Below the pieces are notes generated by a model. The model was not told where the DNA came from and searched no databases. It saw only the letters and a list, made by a program, of their open reading frames with translations. DNA of 64,000 nt from Planctomycetota bacterium (lineage in GTDB: Bacteria; Planctomycetota; Phycisphaerae; Phycisphaerales; UBA5793), in the NCBI GenBank assembly GCA_013112555.1, contig JABFGK010000001.1, positions 2,020,581 to 2,084,580 of the forward strand. Reading direction: 5' to 3'. The position numbers and the translations under genes were made by a program. Position 1 is the first letter of the stretch; every line of letters begins with the position of its first letter. Shown here piece after piece: positions 8,847-18,138 of this stretch.

Positions 8847-9277
8847 TTCGAGTGGTCCCTATTGTTCCATTTTACGATGGTAGTATAGACCCTGAGTCGG
8901 CGTATTCGAAGTTGCGGCATTCCGGATCGGCTGCCCGGGCTGGCGGCACGGAGTCCCAAACTGAGGACTTGGCCGGTCAAAGACCACGCGCGTGTGCCGA
9001 TGATGGGCTGTACTCGTCCTGACAGGCATGTTTGTTATAGGATGTTGCACCGCGTGATCGAGCGGTTCGCGGGAGCGGACGTGGCTTGAGACGGGCGACA
9101 GGGTGTGCATGATGGGCGGCCTGGGAGTGGCTCGGTCGGCCCCATCTGCTACAGTAGGTGTCATAAGCGATGGCGCATGCTGAAACAGGCCGGGATCGGA
9201 CCCCACGGCCGTTTGCGGCGTGCATTTGGTTTTTGCAGACTGCGGGTGCGGTCGCGCCATGATGATCGAGGTGACCG
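8847..9277. other. divergent intergenic region of about 430 bp without a recognisable gene
   Basis: This separates the minus-strand sulfotransferase from the plus-strand GT4 gene. Short open frames on both strands look like chance: no ribosome-binding site, no family motif. It should hold two divergent promoters; AT-rich -10-like boxes such as TATAGGAT (near 9037-9044) are visible but not convincing. GAGG at 9269-9272 is the likely ribosome-binding site of the GT4 gene. Confidence 0.5.
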
Positions 9278-10477
9278 GTGCGGATTGCTTTTGCGTTCGG
9301 CTCCATCCCGACTCGGAACAATCAGGAGACGGATCTCCAGCGCGCGGTGGTTGACAAGAAGGACTGGCTGGGGCAGGAGGCCGAGTATGTGGCCGAGGTC
9401 CTGGGCCGCCGTCAGCCCGGCAGCGCGACGTCGATTCACGTGATGTACCCGGTGTCCGGTGAGGCTGAGTCCAATGGGGTGGAGTGGTATGCCACCCGGC
9501 CGCCATCATTCATGATGAAGCCGTTCTTCTACCAGGGCAAGCAATGGTCCTCGCGTTGGATGAACAAGATTCTGGACTGGAAGCCGGATCTGGTTCACTG
9601 GCATATGAACAGTTATGCCTACACGTTTCATCTTGCGTCACGTCGGCTGGTCAAGGCCGGGATGCCGTATGTGTACCAGCATCATGCCGCGTACCTGGCG
9701 AAGAAGCCGTGGGTCCGGCGGATTCTGCGGTACCCACACCGGATGGCCAAGCGTGGGATCTACTCGATTTCGTACTATGAGAAGCAGTATCGGGAGGGAT
9801 TGGGGCTTGATCCGAGCAAGTCGACGGTGATTCCGGTGGGGTATGACGAATCGTTCCACAAGATGGATCGGGATGAGTGTCGCCGGATTACCAAGTTTGA
9901 AGGCGATCCGGTCTTGTTCTGGTGCCACGGGCTGACGCATCGGAAGGACCCGCTGACCGTGCTGAAGGCGTATGAGCAGGTCATCGGGGAGTTTCCGAAG
10001 TCACACTTCTACATGGCCGGCAGCGGGCCGATAGCCGATCAGGTCGGCGCATATGTGCAGCAGAGTGAGGCATTGCGGACCCATGTGACGCTGATGGGCT
10101 ATGTGAACAACAGTGATGTGCCGCCGATGGCCAACGCGGCGGATATTTTCATCATGGCCTCCCACATGGAGCCATATGGAATCGCATCAATGGAGGCGAT
10201 GGCCTGCGGTGCGTTCCCAGTGCTGTCGGCGATCCCGTCGATGTACGAGCAGACGGACAACGGCCGGCTCGGCTTGCTGTTTGAGCCGGGCGATGTCGAA
10301 GACTGCACCGCGAAGTTGCGTCGGGCCATGGGCGACGTTGAGTTTCGAGAGGCGATTCGGGCGCAGTTGCCGGAAGCCACGAAACCGAGATCCTGGGGCC
10401 AGACGGCTGAGCGTCTGGTTGATTTGTACGAGGATGTTCTGGGCCTTGAGCCGACACGGGAGCGTGACGGCCGGTAG
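9278..10477 (+). CDS. glycosyltransferase family 4 protein
   Basis: This 399-residue GT-B enzyme probably transfers a sugar from a nucleotide donor in surface glycan synthesis. The C-terminal donor-binding half contains FYMAGSGP and the EX7E motif in EPYGIASMEAM (about residues 298-306), typical of GT4. The N-terminal half has the acceptor-side Rossmann fold with VHWHMNSYAYTFHLA. The GTG start has GAGG about five bases upstream. Acceptor and sugar are unknown. It is followed by a phosphodiesterase and a third sulfotransferase on the same strand. Confidence 0.87.
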   Translation: MRIAFAFGSIPTRNNQETDLQRAVVDKKDWLGQEAEYVAEVLGRRQPGSATSIHVMYPVSGEAESNGVEWYATRPPSFMMKPFFYQGKQWSSRWMNKILDWKPDLVHWHMNSYAYTFHLASRRLVKAGMPYVYQHHAAYLAKKPWVRRILRYPHRMAKRGIYSISYYEKQYREGLGLDPSKSTVIPVGYDESFHKMDRDECRRITKFEGDPVLFWCHGLTHRKDPLTVLKAYEQVIGEFPKSHFYMAGSGPIADQVGAYVQQSEALRTHVTLMGYVNNSDVPPMANAADIFIMASHMEPYGIASMEAMACGAFPVLSAIPSMYEQTDNGRLGLLFEPGDVEDCTAKLRRAMGDVEFREAIRAQLPEATKPRSWGQTAERLVDLYEDVLGLEPTRERDGR

Positions 10478-10646
10478 AGGTAGGCCTTGCAGATTGATTT
10501 TGTATTGAGCGTGGGCGTTTGCCGTCCGACAGGCGGGGCATCACGGCACGCACGAGCGACAGACGAAGCGCAGTGGTCCGGAGCGTGCTGTGGAGGCAGC
10601 GTGCCAGTCCGGGTCGGTGCGTCTTTGCTATATCAGAGGATGGGAC

Positions 10647-12371
10647 ATGACTCCCGAACGGATCTTATTGATCGGCCTTGACGGCATGACCTTTGACATC
10701 ATGAAGCCGCTCGCAGAGCAGGGCATCATGCCGACGTGTCACGATCTGATGCAGCGCGGCTCGTGGGGCGTCCTGCGCAGCACGATCCCCCCACTGACGG
10801 GCCCGGCATGGACGAGTTTCTACACGGGCAAGATGCCGGGGAATCACGGGCTGTTTGATTTCTTCAAGCCGTCTGCCGTTGACAATGCGGTCGGGATCGG
10901 CCGGCGGCTGATCAATTCGAGAGAGGTTGACGGTCGGGCCCTGTGGCACGTATTGTCAGACCACGACAAGACGAGTCTCGTGCTGAATGTGCCGGTCACA
11001 TACCCGCCTTCGAAGATCAAGGGGGCCATGTTTACGGGGATGCTCACCCCGAGCGTGCAGGGCAACCTGACGTATCCGGAAGGCCTGTACCCGAAGTATC
11101 AGCCGGAACTGGGCGATTACACGATAACGATCAACTGGCAATCGTATTCTGAACATGATGCGCACCGGTTCGTACAGGATCTGATCCACTGTCAGCATCA
11201 GCGCACGCGGTACACGGCTCGGCTGATGGATGACTGGCCGGACTGGAATCTGTGCTTCCCGTGCTTCACGGAGACGGACCGGATCCAGCATGCGTTATGG
11301 CATTACATCGACCCGGTCGAGATTGAGAAATTGAAGCAAGAGGGCCGGTACGACGAATCGGTGCGGGAGTTGGTGCTGGAGTTCTATCGTCAGTGCGATG
11401 AGGATATTAGGGTATTGATCGAGAAGGCCGGCGGGACGGACAACGTGCCGGTGTTTTTCGTGTCCGATCACGGGTTCGGGCCGCTGCGCGGCAAGGTGAT
11501 GATGAATCACTTCTTTGCGCAGCAGGGATTGCTGGCCGCCAAGCAGGCAAAGGTGCGGCAGGCGATTCTGATGATTCTGTGGCGCAAGGCGTATCAGAAG
11601 GCACTGAAGTCGGTGGGGTTGTTGAAGTGGTACAAGGCACGACAGGCTCGGGCCGTCACGACGCGCGTTTCAGGGGCAGCCAAGACGATCTATGACATTT
11701 TCTACGAGTCGATCGACTGGAACCGGACGAAGGTGTACCTCGGTTCGAACACCGAGGGAGCTCTGTACATGAACGTGAAGGGCCGCGGTCTGTACGGCGA
11801 CGTCGACCCGGGGATCATCGAGCCGGAGGACTACCTGACGGTCCGTGCTGAGATCATTAATGCACTGAAGTCGATTCGCCACCCGGACACGGGCAAGCCG
11901 ATGTTGACGTATGTCGGGACGCGTGAGGAAGCATACCCGGGCAAGTACTGTGACATTGCGCCGGACATCGTGTTCTTCTTTGACGACGGTGCATGGCTGG
12001 GCGACTTCCAGTTGGGCAAGGGCGCGTTCAAGCCGTCGGACTGGAAGACGGGTTCGGGGACACATCGGCTCGACGGGTGTTTCCTGGCTTGCGGGCCGGG
12101 GATTGCTCAGAACCGGGGCGGGATTAACACCGAAATCTGGAACGTGACGCCGACATTGCTCGGCTACATGGGATTGCCGGTCCCGGCTGAGATGGACGGG
12201 AAGTTCATCGGTGATGCGTTTACGGATGAATGGAAGGCGGCTCACCCGGTGCAATATCTCGAGCCGGGCGAGGACTCGGGCGCAGGCGAAGTGTCGGGCG
12301 CTGATGTGTTTGACGCGGATGATCAGGAAGTGCTCGTCGATCGTTTGCGTGGGCTGGGATACCTTGACTGA
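10647..12371 (+). CDS. alkaline-phosphatase-superfamily protein (type I phosphodiesterase / nucleotide pyrophosphatase)
   Basis: This 574-residue protein begins LLIGLDGMTFD, giving the first metal-binding Asp (12). PPLTGPAWTSFYTG puts the likely Thr nucleophile at residue 51. Later metal ligands are visible in VSDHGFGPLRG and GSGTHRLDG. These place it in the type I phosphodiesterase / nucleotide pyrophosphatase branch, whose members split phosphodiesters or pyrophosphates. No signal peptide is seen, so it may be cytoplasmic. The ATG with AGAGGATGGG upstream is chosen over a longer frame from 10590. In this glycan block it might process a nucleotide by-product or a phosphodiester-linked precursor; that is inference. 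Confidence 0.82.
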   Translation: MTPERILLIGLDGMTFDIMKPLAEQGIMPTCHDLMQRGSWGVLRSTIPPLTGPAWTSFYTGKMPGNHGLFDFFKPSAVDNAVGIGRRLINSREVDGRALWHVLSDHDKTSLVLNVPVTYPPSKIKGAMFTGMLTPSVQGNLTYPEGLYPKYQPELGDYTITINWQSYSEHDAHRFVQDLIHCQHQRTRYTARLMDDWPDWNLCFPCFTETDRIQHALWHYIDPVEIEKLKQEGRYDESVRELVLEFYRQCDEDIRVLIEKAGGTDNVPVFFVSDHGFGPLRGKVMMNHFFAQQGLLAAKQAKVRQAILMILWRKAYQKALKSVGLLKWYKARQARAVTTRVSGAAKTIYDIFYESIDWNRTKVYLGSNTEGALYMNVKGRGLYGDVDPGIIEPEDYLTVRAEIINALKSIRHPDTGKPMLTYVGTREEAYPGKYCDIAPDIVFFFDDGAWLGDFQLGKGAFKPSDWKTGSGTHRLDGCFLACGPGIAQNRGGINTEIWNVTPTLLGYMGLPVPAEMDGKFIGDAFTDEWKAAHPVQYLEPGEDSGAGEVSGADVFDADDQEVLVDRLRGLGYLD

Positions 12372-12459
12372 TTGACGGTATCCCGGCAGCGATTTTGCCG
12401 GCAGCGCTTCTTTGTTGTGTGCTTTCTTATAGGGTGTGTTTGGCAGGGTTGTATAGGAT

Positions 12460-13284
12460 ATGGCTGCATCACCATTTGTTTATGTTGCTTCATTGCGTCG
12501 AACCGGATCGACGGTCGTGGCTGAGGCATTAACTCAGTTGCCGTACTCGTTTATCTTCCGTGAGCCGGGACTCGGTCGAAACAAACATAACTTCAAGAGC
12601 GATGACATTGCATGCCTGCGCGAGCACGGCGTTGACATCGAGAAGTTTGTCAAGAGTACGCTGTGGAAGGTGAAGTTAAACCGGTTGCTGCGGACGAAAC
12701 GCGACGTGATGGTAAAGGCGTTTGCGAACCGGCTTGCCCCGCACCTGGCGGCTCAGGTGCAGCAGTTCGGGGTAAAAGAGATCCGGCACGAAGGGTGGCG
12801 ACGGTATGCGCGGGCGTTTCCTGAGATGAAGATCGTACTGACGGGCCGGGACCCGAGGGATATTTATATTTCACTGTACTATCGCTTAAACGAGGAACGC
12901 GGCAAGCGCTGGCGCGGCGAGTTTGAGCCGGTGGCCGTGGCCGATGATCTGAATCGGCAGTTCCGGCACCAGGTGCGAATGCACGAGCAGTTCGGGGCAT
13001 TCAAGGCAAAGTATGAGGATGTGTGTACGAACCCGGCCTTGATGGAGCAGGTGAAGCAGTTTGTTGACAGCCCGATTCCGGCCGGTGACGTCGGTGAGGT
13101 CGGTGGCTTCCTGGCAAGTAATCCTCGACGTGCCGAGGAACATCAGGTGCATGGGGATCAGATCACAGACAAGCGGGTCCGGCGCTGGGCCCAGGAGACC
13201 GATGAGCAGTTGGTGGCCGATGCGCATCGGGCGTTTGATTTGATGCCGGAGTATTGCGAGTTCTGGGAGTACGGGCGGGAGTAA
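12460..13284 (+). CDS. sulfotransferase family protein, third copy
   Basis: SLRRTGST (residues 11-18) is the 5'-phosphosulfate loop and VLTGRDPRDIYISLYY the 3'-phosphate-binding segment of a PAPS-dependent sulfotransferase. The protein has 274 residues and is clearly different from the two tandem copies: it lacks their HRWT and LENRN motifs and is rich in basic residues in the first half. The substrate is unknown. AGGAT lies directly before the ATG. It ends about 30 bp from the convergent aroA. Confidence 0.78.
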   Translation: MAASPFVYVASLRRTGSTVVAEALTQLPYSFIFREPGLGRNKHNFKSDDIACLREHGVDIEKFVKSTLWKVKLNRLLRTKRDVMVKAFANRLAPHLAAQVQQFGVKEIRHEGWRRYARAFPEMKIVLTGRDPRDIYISLYYRLNEERGKRWRGEFEPVAVADDLNRQFRHQVRMHEQFGAFKAKYEDVCTNPALMEQVKQFVDSPIPAGDVGEVGGFLASNPRRAEEHQVHGDQITDKRVRRWAQETDEQLVADAHRAFDLMPEYCEFWEYGRE

Positions 13285-13306
13285 TGAGGGGGCGCGGGAG
13301 TCTTAC

Positions 13307-13328
13307 CCCACGCATTCATATCCGTGGG
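13307..13328. repeat. palindromic element overlapping the aroA stop
   Basis: CCCACG and CCGTGGG arms enclose a 10-base centre. The 22-bp unit matches the terminator palindrome at 21337-21358 at 18 of 22 positions, including the following CT, so both seem to belong to one dispersed family. No T run is present here. It sits at the convergent end of the third sulfotransferase and aroA. Confidence 0.55.
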
Positions 13329-14704
13329 CTCGGTCCTGGGGACGATGGCTGCCGACGGTCTAATGCAGACAGGAAGTCATGCCAGAAGGTGGGGTAGGTT
13401 TTGTTGACACAATCCGGATCTCGGATGATGACGTTTCCGCGGGCGGCTGCAGCGACGGCAAAGGCCATTGCCATACGGTGATCGTCATAGGTGTCGACTT
13501 CAATCGGGACGCTGTTATCAAAGAGCGGTGCATCGGGGCTCGTCGGGGGTTCAATGACGAGGATTTCATTGTCCTCGATTTCGACGTTGGCACCGAACTT
13601 CGCTAATTCGGTTTTGAGTGCGTGGAGGCGGTCGGTCTCCTTGTGCTGCAATGTGGCCAGCCCTCGAATCACGGTTTCCCCTTTGGCAAAGAGGGCTGTG
13701 ACGGCCAGCGTCATGGCAGCATCGGGCATGTGTGCCATGTCGATGTCGATGCCGGTGAGCCCGGCTTTGGGCCCGAGTACGGTGATGAAATCGGAGCCGA
13801 AAGTCAGGCCGGCTCCCATTTGAGCCAGCACATCGGCAAAGCCGGCATCGGGTTGGAGCGAGCCGCGGCCGAGGTTCTCGATTGTGCACACGGACTCGGG
13901 GATCACGGCTGCAGCGGCCAGGAAGTAGGTGGCACTCGAGGCATCGGGTTCGATGGCAAAGGTGCCGGGCGAGGTGTAGCCGCCGGGTGCGACGCTGATG
14001 GTCGTGAGCGGGCCTTCGACTTCGAAGCGGGCGCCGAATCGCTCCATGAGGCTCAGTGTCATGCCGACGTAGGACGCAGATGTGACCGGTGGGTCGAGCG
14101 TCAGCGTCAGCCCATCGGGCAGGCACGGTGCGATCATGAGAAGGGCAGAGATGAACTGGCTGGATTGTGTGCAGGGCAGATGGGCGGCGCGCTTGATTGT
14201 GGAAGCCGGGTGGATACGCAGGGGCAGGTGATCCGGTTGATCGAGGTACTCGATCGTGGCACCGAGATGGGTCAGCGCATTGGCCAATACGGCAATGGGT
14301 CGCTGACGCATACGGGGATTGCCGTCAATCGTGACCGGGCTATCGGCACACACCCCCGCAGCGGCCGTGAGGAAGCGGGTAGCAGTCCCGGCATTGCACA
14401 GGTCGAGTGTGACATTTCCCTGCAGGCGACGGTCGGAGCCGATGCCGTGAATTGTGAGTCGTTCCCATTCTCCTGTGCCGTCGTCACGGTCATGGATTTC
14501 CAGCAGAATCCCGAGACTCAGGAGTGCGGTTGCCATGACCTCCGTGTCCTGAGCGGTGAGCGGGGCGGTCAGGGTGGTCGCCTCATCGGCCAGCGCTGCC
14601 AGCAGCATGGCCCGGTTTGTGAGGCTTTTGGAGCCGGGCGTCGTGACTGATGCTCGGAAGGCCGTGGCTTTGGGGATGACTGGCTTTGGTTGTGCAGCGC
14701 TCAT
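13316..14704 (-). CDS. aroA: 3-phosphoshikimate 1-carboxyvinyltransferase (EPSP synthase)
   Basis: AroA joins PEP and shikimate-3-phosphate in the shikimate pathway. The protein of 462 residues shows the shikimate/PEP-binding GSKSLTNR (24-31), NAGTATRF, QSSQFISALL, the second-domain DASSATYFLAA and LQHKETDRL, and the closing DHRMAMAF. The length is slightly above the usual 425-450. The C-terminal dozen residues are Pro/Ser-rich and run into a palindrome. It follows groES by about 11 bp and is probably cotranscribed with it, an unusual pairing. Confidence 0.95.
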   Translation of the reverse strand: MSAAQPKPVIPKATAFRASVTTPGSKSLTNRAMLLAALADEATTLTAPLTAQDTEVMATALLSLGILLEIHDRDDGTGEWERLTIHGIGSDRRLQGNVTLDLCNAGTATRFLTAAAGVCADSPVTIDGNPRMRQRPIAVLANALTHLGATIEYLDQPDHLPLRIHPASTIKRAAHLPCTQSSQFISALLMIAPCLPDGLTLTLDPPVTSASYVGMTLSLMERFGARFEVEGPLTTISVAPGGYTSPGTFAIEPDASSATYFLAAAAVIPESVCTIENLGRGSLQPDAGFADVLAQMGAGLTFGSDFITVLGPKAGLTGIDIDMAHMPDAAMTLAVTALFAKGETVIRGLATLQHKETDRLHALKTELAKFGANVEIEDNEILVIEPPTSPDAPLFDNSVPIEVDTYDDHRMAMAFAVAAAARGNVIIRDPDCVNKTYPTFWHDFLSALDRRQPSSPGPSPRI

Positions 14705-14715
14705 GGTGGGCGTCT

Positions 14716-15039
14716 TTATTCGCGGCGGAAGACGGCCACGATATTCTCGACCGGGACGACGAAGAGGCGGTTGTCGCCCTCGAAGTCGACCGGGACGGCG
14801 TCTTTGGGATGGAAGAGGACGCGATCGTAGCGTGCGATGGGGTAATCGGGGTCGTCTTCGAGCATGGCACTGATGGCAACGACCCGGCCGGTGAGGGTCG
14901 GGATTTCCATCTTGTCCGGCAGGTGGATGCCGGACTTGGTCTGCTTCTTATCCTCATCCTTGCGGATCAGGACGCGGTCGCCGATCGGCTCGATGACTTC
15001 GATCTTGGTCTTTGTCTGGTCGGATTTGTTGGCAGCCAT
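14716..15039 (-). CDS. groES: co-chaperonin GroES
   Basis: This 107-residue Cpn10 caps the GroEL chamber. Recognisable parts are IEPIGDRVLIRKDE near the N-terminus, SGIHLPDK in the mobile-loop region, and VPVENIVAVFRRE at the end. A 12-residue charged N-terminal extension precedes the domain, and the insert LEDDPDYPIARYDRVLF differs from the common GDRVLF form. groEL is not adjacent: the next gene in the same direction is aroA. No CIRCE inverted repeat (TTAGCACTC/GAGTGCTAA) is visible upstream. It could be a second, specialised copy. Confidence 0.85.
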   Translation of the reverse strand: MAANKSDQTKTKIEVIEPIGDRVLIRKDEDKKQTKSGIHLPDKMEIPTLTGRVVAISAMLEDDPDYPIARYDRVLFHPKDAVPVDFEGDNRLFVVPVENIVAVFRRE

Positions 15040-15326
15040 GATGATTCCGGTTCATCGTGATGAGTTGTCAGGAGTTTCCTTCGGTCTGTTTGCTGTATGG
15101 TATGCACTGTTTTCATGAATCTGCAATGCGGGCCGGGGATTGCAGGGGAGCCGTTATCGCAGGACGTATCCGGATTTGCCCCGGTTTCGTGGAGGCGGGT
15201 TGGTGGGTGGTTGGGTCTCCGCCCGGACGGGCGTAGGATCGGGTCCGGTTTTTACGTACATATTCCAGGACCGCTCGACCCGGGCGGCCGGTGAGGATTC
15301 TCCCGATCCGACGAAGGAGACGCGTT

Positions 15327-16610
15327 GTGGACAGTCTGACGGTTTCGTATCTTGAAATGCTCGAACAGCATGACGCTGAAGCGTGCCGAATACTTCGTGC
15401 TGAAGCAGCACGCCAGGAGACGACGATCGAGTTGATCGCGTCAGAGAATCACGTTTCGCAGCGCGTGATGCATGGGATCGGCACGTGTCTGACGAACAAA
15501 TATGCTGAGGGGTACCCGGGTCGTCGGTATTACGGTGGGTGCCGGCATCACGACGAGATTGAGCAGTTGGCTCGTGACCGGGCGAAGGAGTTGTTCGGGT
15601 GCAAGTACGCGAATGTGCAGCCGCACTCAGGCGCGCAGGCGAACATGGCCGTCTACATGGCGTTTCTGGAGCCGGGTGATACGTTTGCATCACTCGTGTT
15701 GAAGGATGGGGGTCACCTGTCACACGGGATGCATCTCAATTTCTCCGGGCGGTATTTCAAGCCGGTTCATTACCCGCTCGTGTATGACGAGGCGAAGCCG
15801 GACTTTGAGCACATTGATTACGATGCGATGCGGGCACTGTGTCTGGAACATCGGCCGAAGATGATTCTGTGCGGGTACTCAGCCTACCCGCGGACGATCC
15901 ACTTTGAGAAGTTCCGGACTGTGGCTGATGAGATCGGTGCAATCATGGTGGCTGACATTGCGCACATTGCAGGGCTGTGTGCCACCGGCGTGCATCCGAA
16001 CCCGTTTCCTCACGCTCATGTCGTGACGACGACGACGCATAAGACACTGCGCGGTCCGCGGGGCGGGCTGATCATGACGAATGATCTCGAGTTGCACAAG
16101 AAGATGAACACCACCGTGTTCCCTGGCACGCAGGGAGGGCCGCTGATGCATGCAATCGGGGCCAAGGCAATTGCGTTCGGCGAAGCGTTGAAGCCGGAGT
16201 ACAAGACGTATTGCCGGCAGGTGGTGAGCAATGCCCAGGCACTGGTGAGTGCGTTGTCGGAGTACGGCTATCGGCTGTGCTCCGGTGGGACGGACAATCA
16301 TCTTATGCTGGTCGATTTGTCGGCCCGTGACGCCGACTTGACGGGCAAGGATGCAGAGGCCTGGTTGGAGTCGGCTGGGATCATCACAAACAAGAACGGG
16401 ATCCCGAAGGACACTCGGCCACCAATGGTGACGTCGGGCTTGCGGCTGGGCACGCCGGCTGTGACGACTCGAGGATTGCGTGAGGAGCACATGCCGCAGA
16501 TTGCTGCGTGGATTGATCGCGTATTGGGTTCAGGAGGGGATGAGGGCGAGTGTGCAGCGGTTCGGGGCGAGGTCCGGGAGTTCTGCGAGGGGTACCCGCT
16601 GGAGCATTGA
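15327..16610 (+). CDS. glyA: serine hydroxymethyltransferase
   Basis: GlyA converts serine and tetrahydrofolate to glycine and methylene-tetrahydrofolate. The 427-residue PLP enzyme has ELIASENHVS, the nearby NKYAEGYPGRRYYGG, and the PLP-lysine motif TTTTHKTLRGPRGG (Lys about 239). The GTG at 15327 is selected because AAGGAG lies seven bases before it; an upstream in-frame start would place this ribosome-binding site within the coding region. It is divergent from groES with about 290 bp between, where I see no riboswitch. Confidence 0.95.
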   Translation: MDSLTVSYLEMLEQHDAEACRILRAEAARQETTIELIASENHVSQRVMHGIGTCLTNKYAEGYPGRRYYGGCRHHDEIEQLARDRAKELFGCKYANVQPHSGAQANMAVYMAFLEPGDTFASLVLKDGGHLSHGMHLNFSGRYFKPVHYPLVYDEAKPDFEHIDYDAMRALCLEHRPKMILCGYSAYPRTIHFEKFRTVADEIGAIMVADIAHIAGLCATGVHPNPFPHAHVVTTTTHKTLRGPRGGLIMTNDLELHKKMNTTVFPGTQGGPLMHAIGAKAIAFGEALKPEYKTYCRQVVSNAQALVSALSEYGYRLCSGGTDNHLMLVDLSARDADLTGKDAEAWLESAGIITNKNGIPKDTRPPMVTSGLRLGTPAVTTRGLREEHMPQIAAWIDRVLGSGGDEGECAAVRGEVREFCEGYPLEH

Positions 16611-16682
16611 ATGGAAGGTACGCCGGCCCTCCCATGAGGAGACGGGGGCGGGAGGTGCGCGCCGGTCATATCATGAGATGGC

Positions 16683-17390
16683 ATGGCCGATTGCGCAACC
16701 ATTTTGTGTGCGCTGGAGTTTGAGCAGCGTCATCTGACAGCGCGGCTCGATCGGGTGGGAGTGTCGGTCCAGGTGACGGGGCCGGGGCCGACTGCCGTTG
16801 AGCGGTTTCTGGGTGATATGAAAGATCCGATCGACAGCCCGGTGATTCTGGCCGGGGTGTGCGGCGGGCTGCATGAGACAATGAAGCCGGGTCAGGCGTA
16901 TGTGGCCATGCGCGTGGTGAATGCGCGTGGGGGCCATTGGACGACGAACTGGCCGCCATCTGACGCCCACCAGACGGCCGGGATGCAGATGGTGACGGTC
17001 CTGGGGGCCGATTCACCACTGGCAACGGCCTCGTCCAAGCAGCGGGCACGCAATGAGAGTCGGGCCGACGTGGTCGATACCGAGTCACACGGGCTGGCTG
17101 CCTGGGCTGGTTCGAAGGATCACGGCCGTGCGATCCGGTGGGGTGTGGTCCGAGGGGTGGTTGATGCGCATGATGAACCATTGCCGGCCGGCTGCGAGCG
17201 CTGGGTGTCGGCCGACGGCCGACTGATCCCGTATCGGGTCGCACTCGATCTGGTGACCCACCCACTGTCGTGGCTTCACGTAGCCCGGTTGCGAACCCAG
17301 GCGACTCAGGCGCTGGATGCGGTAGCCGATCTGATTCTCAGCCTTCTGAAGCATGATGGTAGTGGTGGTGACGATGATGACGACACCTGA
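16683..17390 (+). CDS. nucleoside-phosphorylase-like protein (PNP_UDP_1 / HpnG-like)
   Basis: The 235-residue protein has the fold markers of the nucleoside phosphorylase / MTA-SAH nucleosidase superfamily: ILAGVCGGLHETMKPGQAYVA resembles the phosphate/ribose-side glycine motif, and VVDTESHGLAAWA resembles the VxMExxA motif that binds the ribose. The nearest type seems to be the hopanoid-associated phosphorylase family, but no hopanoid genes are here. The C-terminus is an unusual Gly/Asp tail (DGSGGDDDDDT) whose DNA overlaps the nadD start. Substrate unknown. Confidence 0.55.
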   Translation: MADCATILCALEFEQRHLTARLDRVGVSVQVTGPGPTAVERFLGDMKDPIDSPVILAGVCGGLHETMKPGQAYVAMRVVNARGGHWTTNWPPSDAHQTAGMQMVTVLGADSPLATASSKQRARNESRADVVDTESHGLAAWAGSKDHGRAIRWGVVRGVVDAHDEPLPAGCERWVSADGRLIPYRVALDLVTHPLSWLHVARLRTQATQALDAVADLILSLLKHDGSGGDDDDDT

Positions 17391-18030
17391 TCGATTCACG
17401 ACCGAGCCGCCCCTCGGGCATCCGACACCTGCTTCGATCGTTGTTGTCGGTGGCACGTTTGACCCGCCGCATCGAGCCCATACGGCTTTTGCACAGGCCG
17501 CCTGTGAGCATACCGGCAGCGAGTGCGTTGTTTTCATCCCGGCGAATCGATCGCCGCACAAGACCCGGGTCCAGAGTGACGGTTCGCATCGGCAGGCAAT
17601 GGTCAAACTGGCAACGGCCACCATTCCCGGGGCCCATGTGAGCACGTATGAACTCGATCGGCCGGCCCCGAGTTACACGGTGCTTACGCTGGAGGCGCTG
17701 CGGGCGGCAGTCGGTGAGACGGTACGGCTGCATCTCTTGATGGGTGCCGACCAGGCAGCGTCATTTGAGCGGTGGTACCAGTGGGAGCGGATTCTCGAAC
17801 TCGCCGAACCGGTGATCGCGGTGCGTGAAGGGTCGGATGACGGTTTGGCCGAGACGTTGAAACGGCATCCTGAGTGGGGACCGTGCGTGATGTCGGTGCC
17901 TCGGATGGACATCAGTTCGACGGCGATTCGGGAGTCAGTCGCTGCAGGACGTGACGTGAGCCAGTGGCTCCACCCGGATGTGCTCCGGTATGTGCTGAAG
18001 CATGATCTGTACGGGTGCCCGGCAGGCTGA
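17374..18030 (+). CDS. nadD: nicotinate-nucleotide adenylyltransferase
   Basis: NadD adenylates nicotinate mononucleotide in NAD synthesis. VVVGGTFDPPHRAH (about residues 23-36) is the nucleotidyltransferase HxGH-type site and MDISSTAIRESV near the C-terminus the second conserved ATP-binding motif. About 218 residues is usual. Several starts are possible between 17353 and 17377; all overlap the end of the phosphorylase-like gene, suggesting coupling. ndk follows about 110 bp later. Confidence 0.92.
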   Translation: MMTTPDRFTTEPPLGHPTPASIVVVGGTFDPPHRAHTAFAQAACEHTGSECVVFIPANRSPHKTRVQSDGSHRQAMVKLATATIPGAHVSTYELDRPAPSYTVLTLEALRAAVGETVRLHLLMGADQAASFERWYQWERILELAEPVIAVREGSDDGLAETLKRHPEWGPCVMSVPRMDISSTAIRESVAAGRDVSQWLHPDVLRYVLKHDLYGCPAG

Positions 18031-18138
18031 GTGGTGTGTGTGCCTTATTGGAGCCCCCTACGTGCCGGCCCTATCCTTGTGCCCTCATTCAATCCGTATT
18101 CAAGATAACAGCCCAGAACCTCGCAGGAGTATGACGTG

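Noticed and set aside
8804-9443. Short open frames on both strands between the second sulfotransferase and the GT4 gene
   Set aside because: No ribosome-binding site, no motif, and they overlap each other and real genes; probably chance in GC-rich DNA.
15040-15326. Riboswitch or CIRCE element in the groES/glyA divergent region
   Set aside because: No recognisable glycine or tetrahydrofolate riboswitch core and no TTAGCACTC/GAGTGCTAA repeat.
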